Of a stretch of DNA of 64,000 nucleotides, positions 61,377 to 64,000 are shown in pieces; the stretch's first letter is position 1; every line of letters starts with the position of its first letter. The position numbers and the translations under genes were made by a program. The notes under the pieces were generated by a model. The model made no database searches and was not told the origin of the DNA. It was given only the letters and a program-made list of their open reading frames with translations. The stretch is taken from the NCBI GenBank assembly GCA_944472155.2, contig OX235279.1, forward strand, positions 145,970,199-146,034,198, read 5' to 3'. This DNA comes from Trichobilharzia szidati (lineage: Eukaryota > Platyhelminthes > Trematoda > Strigeidida > Schistosomatidae).

Positions 61377-61417
61377 TCTGCTGAATAGGCTGTGGCTTAC
61401 ACAGCGAAACGTTCAGA
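61377..61417 (+). ncRNA. Penelope-type hammerhead, right palindrome arm
   Basis: Stem I TCTG with CAGA, CTGAATA (one change from CUGANGA), one extra G, stem II GCTGTG-GCTTA-CACAGC (6 perfect pairs), GAAA, then CGTT. Here ACGT is the self-complementary stem III. Cleavage is expected after T61413. Confidence 0.68.
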
Positions 61418-61699
61418 AAAATCTTGTTTTGATTTTCTTAACACGCTGGGATTAATTTAAATAATTTATAATGAATCAATCTGACTCGGCGCTCAAATTA
61501 TTCCAGGAAGTTCGTAACACCTACTGCCTGGAAACCTGTAATATTATTAAGTATGTCTACAGAAACAATTTTAACATACTTACACAGACTTCATTTTTAG
61601 ACAAAAATCAATCAATATATGCGTACAATGCTAATGCTAATAATAATCACTTTCTCCCAAACAATAATGATCATACACAACGGAGGCTTTCGACAATAC

Positions 61700-62430
61700 G
61701 TAATCAGATGAAAGAGAGGGTGAAAATATCCAGTTACCTGGGTAAGGAAAGACTGATAATCGCTTCTTCCTGAACGAATAAATCGGGTTTCAGGCGTTTG
61801 ATGTAGAATGCTTCAGCAAACTTAAGGAGCATTGAAATCTTTAGTCTACTGATAATTTTGAACGATCTTGCGATGTCCACCTAAAGATCCGTGTCAAGGA
61901 AATGCCCGTCGATGGCACTGTTGAAAACACTTGCTCCCTTAAGAGGTAGACTTTTTAGTATGCCCTTCTTTCTCTCCCCTAAATGAAACTTTTCCCGCAA
62001 ATACATGTAAATTTGTGTACACAGTTGGAGTTAACATGAGAGGGGTATCTGTCGACTTTTGACTGCACCAAAGAGCATGTTTTTCGATGGACAAGAACCA
62101 ACTTAGCTGCAGGATAGCCTCTGGCTAGTGACGTACTCAGTCTTCTGTTGACCATTGCTGCAATGTTTTCACCTTCAAAATCTAGTTAAATGAAGACAGG
62201 CTTTTTTCAACTGTGATTTGTTTGATATTTGAGCCTTCACATCTTCCATATTTGTTAATGAATTTTTGAGGATAACCGTTGTTTTTCAACACCTTTTCGA
62301 GAATCGCAAATTCTTCCTGTAATTTCTCTGTAGAGCATATTCTCTTGTCTCTGTAATACAGAGTCTTGACTAGTGCTCGTTTATAGCCATTTGTCCAAAA
62401 CGAGCGAGACGACCAGCAGGTGTTCAGATC
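61700..62430 (-). pseudogene. Penelope-like element relic, RT end to GIY-YIG tail
   Basis: From 62430 down: KRALVKTLYYRDKRICSTEK, LQEEFAILEKVLKNNGYPQK (NNGYP motif), a run of broken linker, SNCVYKFTCICGKSFI (start of the GIY-YIG core with CG-SFIG), then NSAIDGHFLDTDL, a stop, VDIARSFKIISRLKISMLLK, FAEAFYIKRLKPDLFVQEEA and IISLSLPR with a stop. Same family as 40690-40985. The antisense 100-codon open frame at 61471-61773 is a shadow of this relic. Confidence 0.7.
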
Positions 62431-62732
62431 ACTAGGATTCGGCTAAGTGGCAAGAGCTACAGGTCGATTTGAGCAGTATACAATTGTTCATCTCAGTCAA
62501 TCAGTAGTGTATAGTTTAAGCAGAGGTGGCTTTCGTGCGGATGAGGCAATATCTTAGACAATGCACTAGACTGCTTATTATCGGCACCACACAAAAGCGG
62601 AGGACTTGAAGCTTAAAGTTTCTTATTTATAAGAATAATACGGATGGCTTCCAGGCAATTTCTACCCTGCCTTTTATGAAAAGTCCCAATCGATTTTGAT
62701 GTCGTTGTATTCTCTGAGCTGGATAGTTAATT

Positions 62733-62774
62733 TGCGAAGCTTTCATCGCCCTACTAGGCGACATCTTCAGCGCA
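62733..62774 (-). ncRNA. Penelope-type minimal hammerhead, intact core
   Basis: The minus strand has TGCG, CTGAAGA, extra T, stem II GTCGCC-TAGTAG-GGCGAT, GAAA, GCTT, CGCA. Stem I is four perfect pairs (TGCG/CGCA), the core matches CUGANGA and GAAA exactly, and AGCT forms the palindromic stem III. Confidence 0.78.
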
Positions 62775-62944
62775 TACTTCACTTTGAATTGAGCTTTAAG
62801 ATTTCTCCACGAGTTTATTAATCATCTCTCCCGGTGACCTTGAACGTGAGTGGTTAATTTTGTGTGTTTTCAAACCTTCTAGGTTACTTGTATTGGAACT
62901 GATTGTTTCTTTGACTTGAACTTTGGCCCTTTGTGTGTGAGGTT

Positions 62945-63480
62945 TCTTTCTTATCGGTTGATAAATTTTGTCAATCTCGATGTGTCTATTGATTGATGAT
63001 TCACTGGAATGCCAAGCTTCTAAAAATTCTCTAGTATTCTTGTTGTTTCCTCTGTCTAATATTTGAACGTTGTCTCAGTCGAATTGATGTCCGTGGTTGT
63101 CTGTATGGAGTGATATGAGGGAGTGGATATCATGTCTTTTGACGGCTAGCTTATGTTCGTGGATACGAAGACGAAGTGGACGTCCACTTTGGCCAATGTA
63201 GTGTTTTTCGCAGTTGTTAAAATTTATTTTGCAGATGATATTGGTTTTATCTTCCTTCGCTGCTGAGTCTTTTGTTTGACATAGAACTGAGTGAAGTGAT
63301 TTTGTTGGTTTGTGTGCAACGTCAATTCCCAAAGGTTTGAAGAGTCTTGCAGTGATTTCTGAGATATCCTTTACATATGGTAAGTCAATTTTCTTTGTGC
63401 TTTCCTTTGGGGCTTTTGGTTTGATAGGTTGGCTAGGGGGTATATGTCTTTTGATGAAATTCCGTGAATATCCATTCTTT
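62945..63480 (-). pseudogene. Penelope GIY-YIG nuclease, split frame
   Basis: From 63332: MGIDVAHKPTKSLHSVLCQT, KDSAAKEDKTNIICKINFNN, CEKHYIGQSGRPLRLRIHEH (GIY-YIG core), KLAVKRHDIHSLISLHTDNH, GHQFD, then a stop (a TGG to TGA change, normally FDWDNV). The continuation in the same frame gives NVQILDRGNNKNTREFLEAW and SIDTSRLTKFINR-like bases. Upstream to 63480 is the linker (KNGYSRNFIKRHI-like). One stop away from a complete nuclease domain. Confidence 0.75.
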
Positions 63481-63657
63481 TGAAAGCTTCGCTAATTAAC
63501 TATCCAGCTCAGGGAACACAACCACATAAAAATCATTCACCTGGGCTACAAATCTTCTCTATCATATCCAAAGCCCAATCGGTTGAACTACACATACCAT
63601 AAATGTGCATCACAATTTTGTCGTTACATTCTAGAAATATAAACAGATAAAGGATAC

Positions 63658-63722
<65 letters not shown>
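63658..63722. repeat. (TA)n microsatellite, about 65 bp
   Basis: Pure TA tract, the longest in the window. Probably variable between individuals. Confidence 0.95.
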
Positions 63723-63726
<4 letters not shown>

Positions 63727-64000
63727 CCTGAAATGAAGTAACCAACTCTACATGACTATATACGTCCTTGAATTGTTCAGATTGATTTTGCGTGAATATT
63801 ATTATTATTATACATACGATTTAATGGGTTGATAAAATGAACATAAACTGTTAAAAACTACAGTAGTATGAAAAAATCATTGAGCTAGCTCAAATGAACT
63901 GAACAAATATACGCCTAGTGACTGGTTTCTACTGTCCACGATTGTAGCTAGTTGATAGTAACTTTTACATACTACTGAATGACTCAGATGAGTAGTTGAT
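63723..64000. other. Unassigned DNA ending in an inverted repeat copy
   Basis: 63950-63998 is the reverse complement of the 60870-60925 block (ATACTACTGAATGACTCAGA, GATGAGTAGTTG). Otherwise featureless AT-rich DNA. Confidence 0.4.

Larger units (their letters stand above)
61256..61476. repeat. Near-perfect 221-bp palindrome
   Basis: Arms of about 110 bases meet at 61366 with only two or three mismatches. Each arm carries ATCCCAGCGTGTTAAG, ATCAAAACAAGATTTTTCTG and a Penelope-type hammerhead. Transcribed either way it would form one long hairpin. Confidence 0.92.
62720..63530 (-). mobile_element. Penelope-like element: terminal repeat, GIY-YIG nuclease, inverted repeat piece
   Basis: Order on the plus strand: minus-strand terminal repeat with hammerhead (62720-62830), coding part on the minus strand (62940-63480), then a plus-strand half repeat starting TGAAAGCTTCGCTAATTAAC (63480-63530). 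Same layout as 47330-48650 in mirror image. Confidence 0.75.

Noticed and set aside
61471..61773. 100-codon plus-strand open frame starting MNQSDSALKLFQ
   Set aside because: It is antisense to the C-terminal part of a Penelope relic that matches a known domain order, and it begins inside the palindrome arm.

Overview
The window reads as nuclear DNA of a blood fluke (genus Schistosoma or a close relative). The reasons are AT-rich DNA full of (TA)n and (TTA)n tracts, many GIY-YIG Penelope-like elements, RTE-clade and CR1-clade (SR1-like) non-LTR retrotransposons, and tRNA-headed SINEs carrying Schistosoma alpha-type hammerhead ribozymes. The species is inferred from these families, not measured.

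Host gene. Five plus-strand exons (1974-2171, 5649-5956, 9307-9474, 14378-14751, 18397-18795) have AG/GT borders, and their codon phases match at all four joins. They give about 470 codons from the middle of one large protein whose 5' part lies before the window. It has an acidic stretch, a basic segment and long Ser/Thr/Asn/Gly-rich linkers. I do not recognise the family. Two weaker exon candidates (41209-41359 and 44471-44581, the latter with a stop codon) may be its 3' end, which would make intron 5 at least 22 kb, and probably span an exon I did not find.

Introns 1-4 (2172-18396) are filled by 5'-truncated RTE copies (called RTE-A and RTE-B here), Penelope fragments, SINEs and an interspersed repeat with a foldback core. 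One RTE-B copy ends about 46 bases before the splice acceptor of exon 3.

19475-22505 holds the best-preserved element: an RTE-clade copy (RTE-C) on the minus strand, open for 994 codons, with endonuclease and reverse transcriptase motifs intact, a pentamer-repeat tail and a perfect 14-bp target-site duplication. 23575-24185 is a Penelope relic. 24455-28020 is a long but broken RTE-A copy. 28021-33004 is a nest: a 1404-bp Penelope unit with repeated ends, tandemly duplicated, with a CR1 element inserted at the unit junction. 33597-44225 holds CR1, RTE and Penelope relics.

44700-64000 is mostly SINEs, Penelope 3' ends and inverted repeats. It includes a SINE with a perfect 13-bp target duplication and a tail shared with RTE-B, a head-to-head SINE palindrome, a 200-bp inverted repeat with copies 9 kb apart, and hammerhead ribozymes of two architectures: alpha-type in SINEs, and minimal ones with a palindromic stem III in Penelope terminal repeats.

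No rRNA, intact tRNA gene or CRISPR array was seen. The element names RTE-A/B/C, SINE-A/B/C and F-repeat are labels for this report only.
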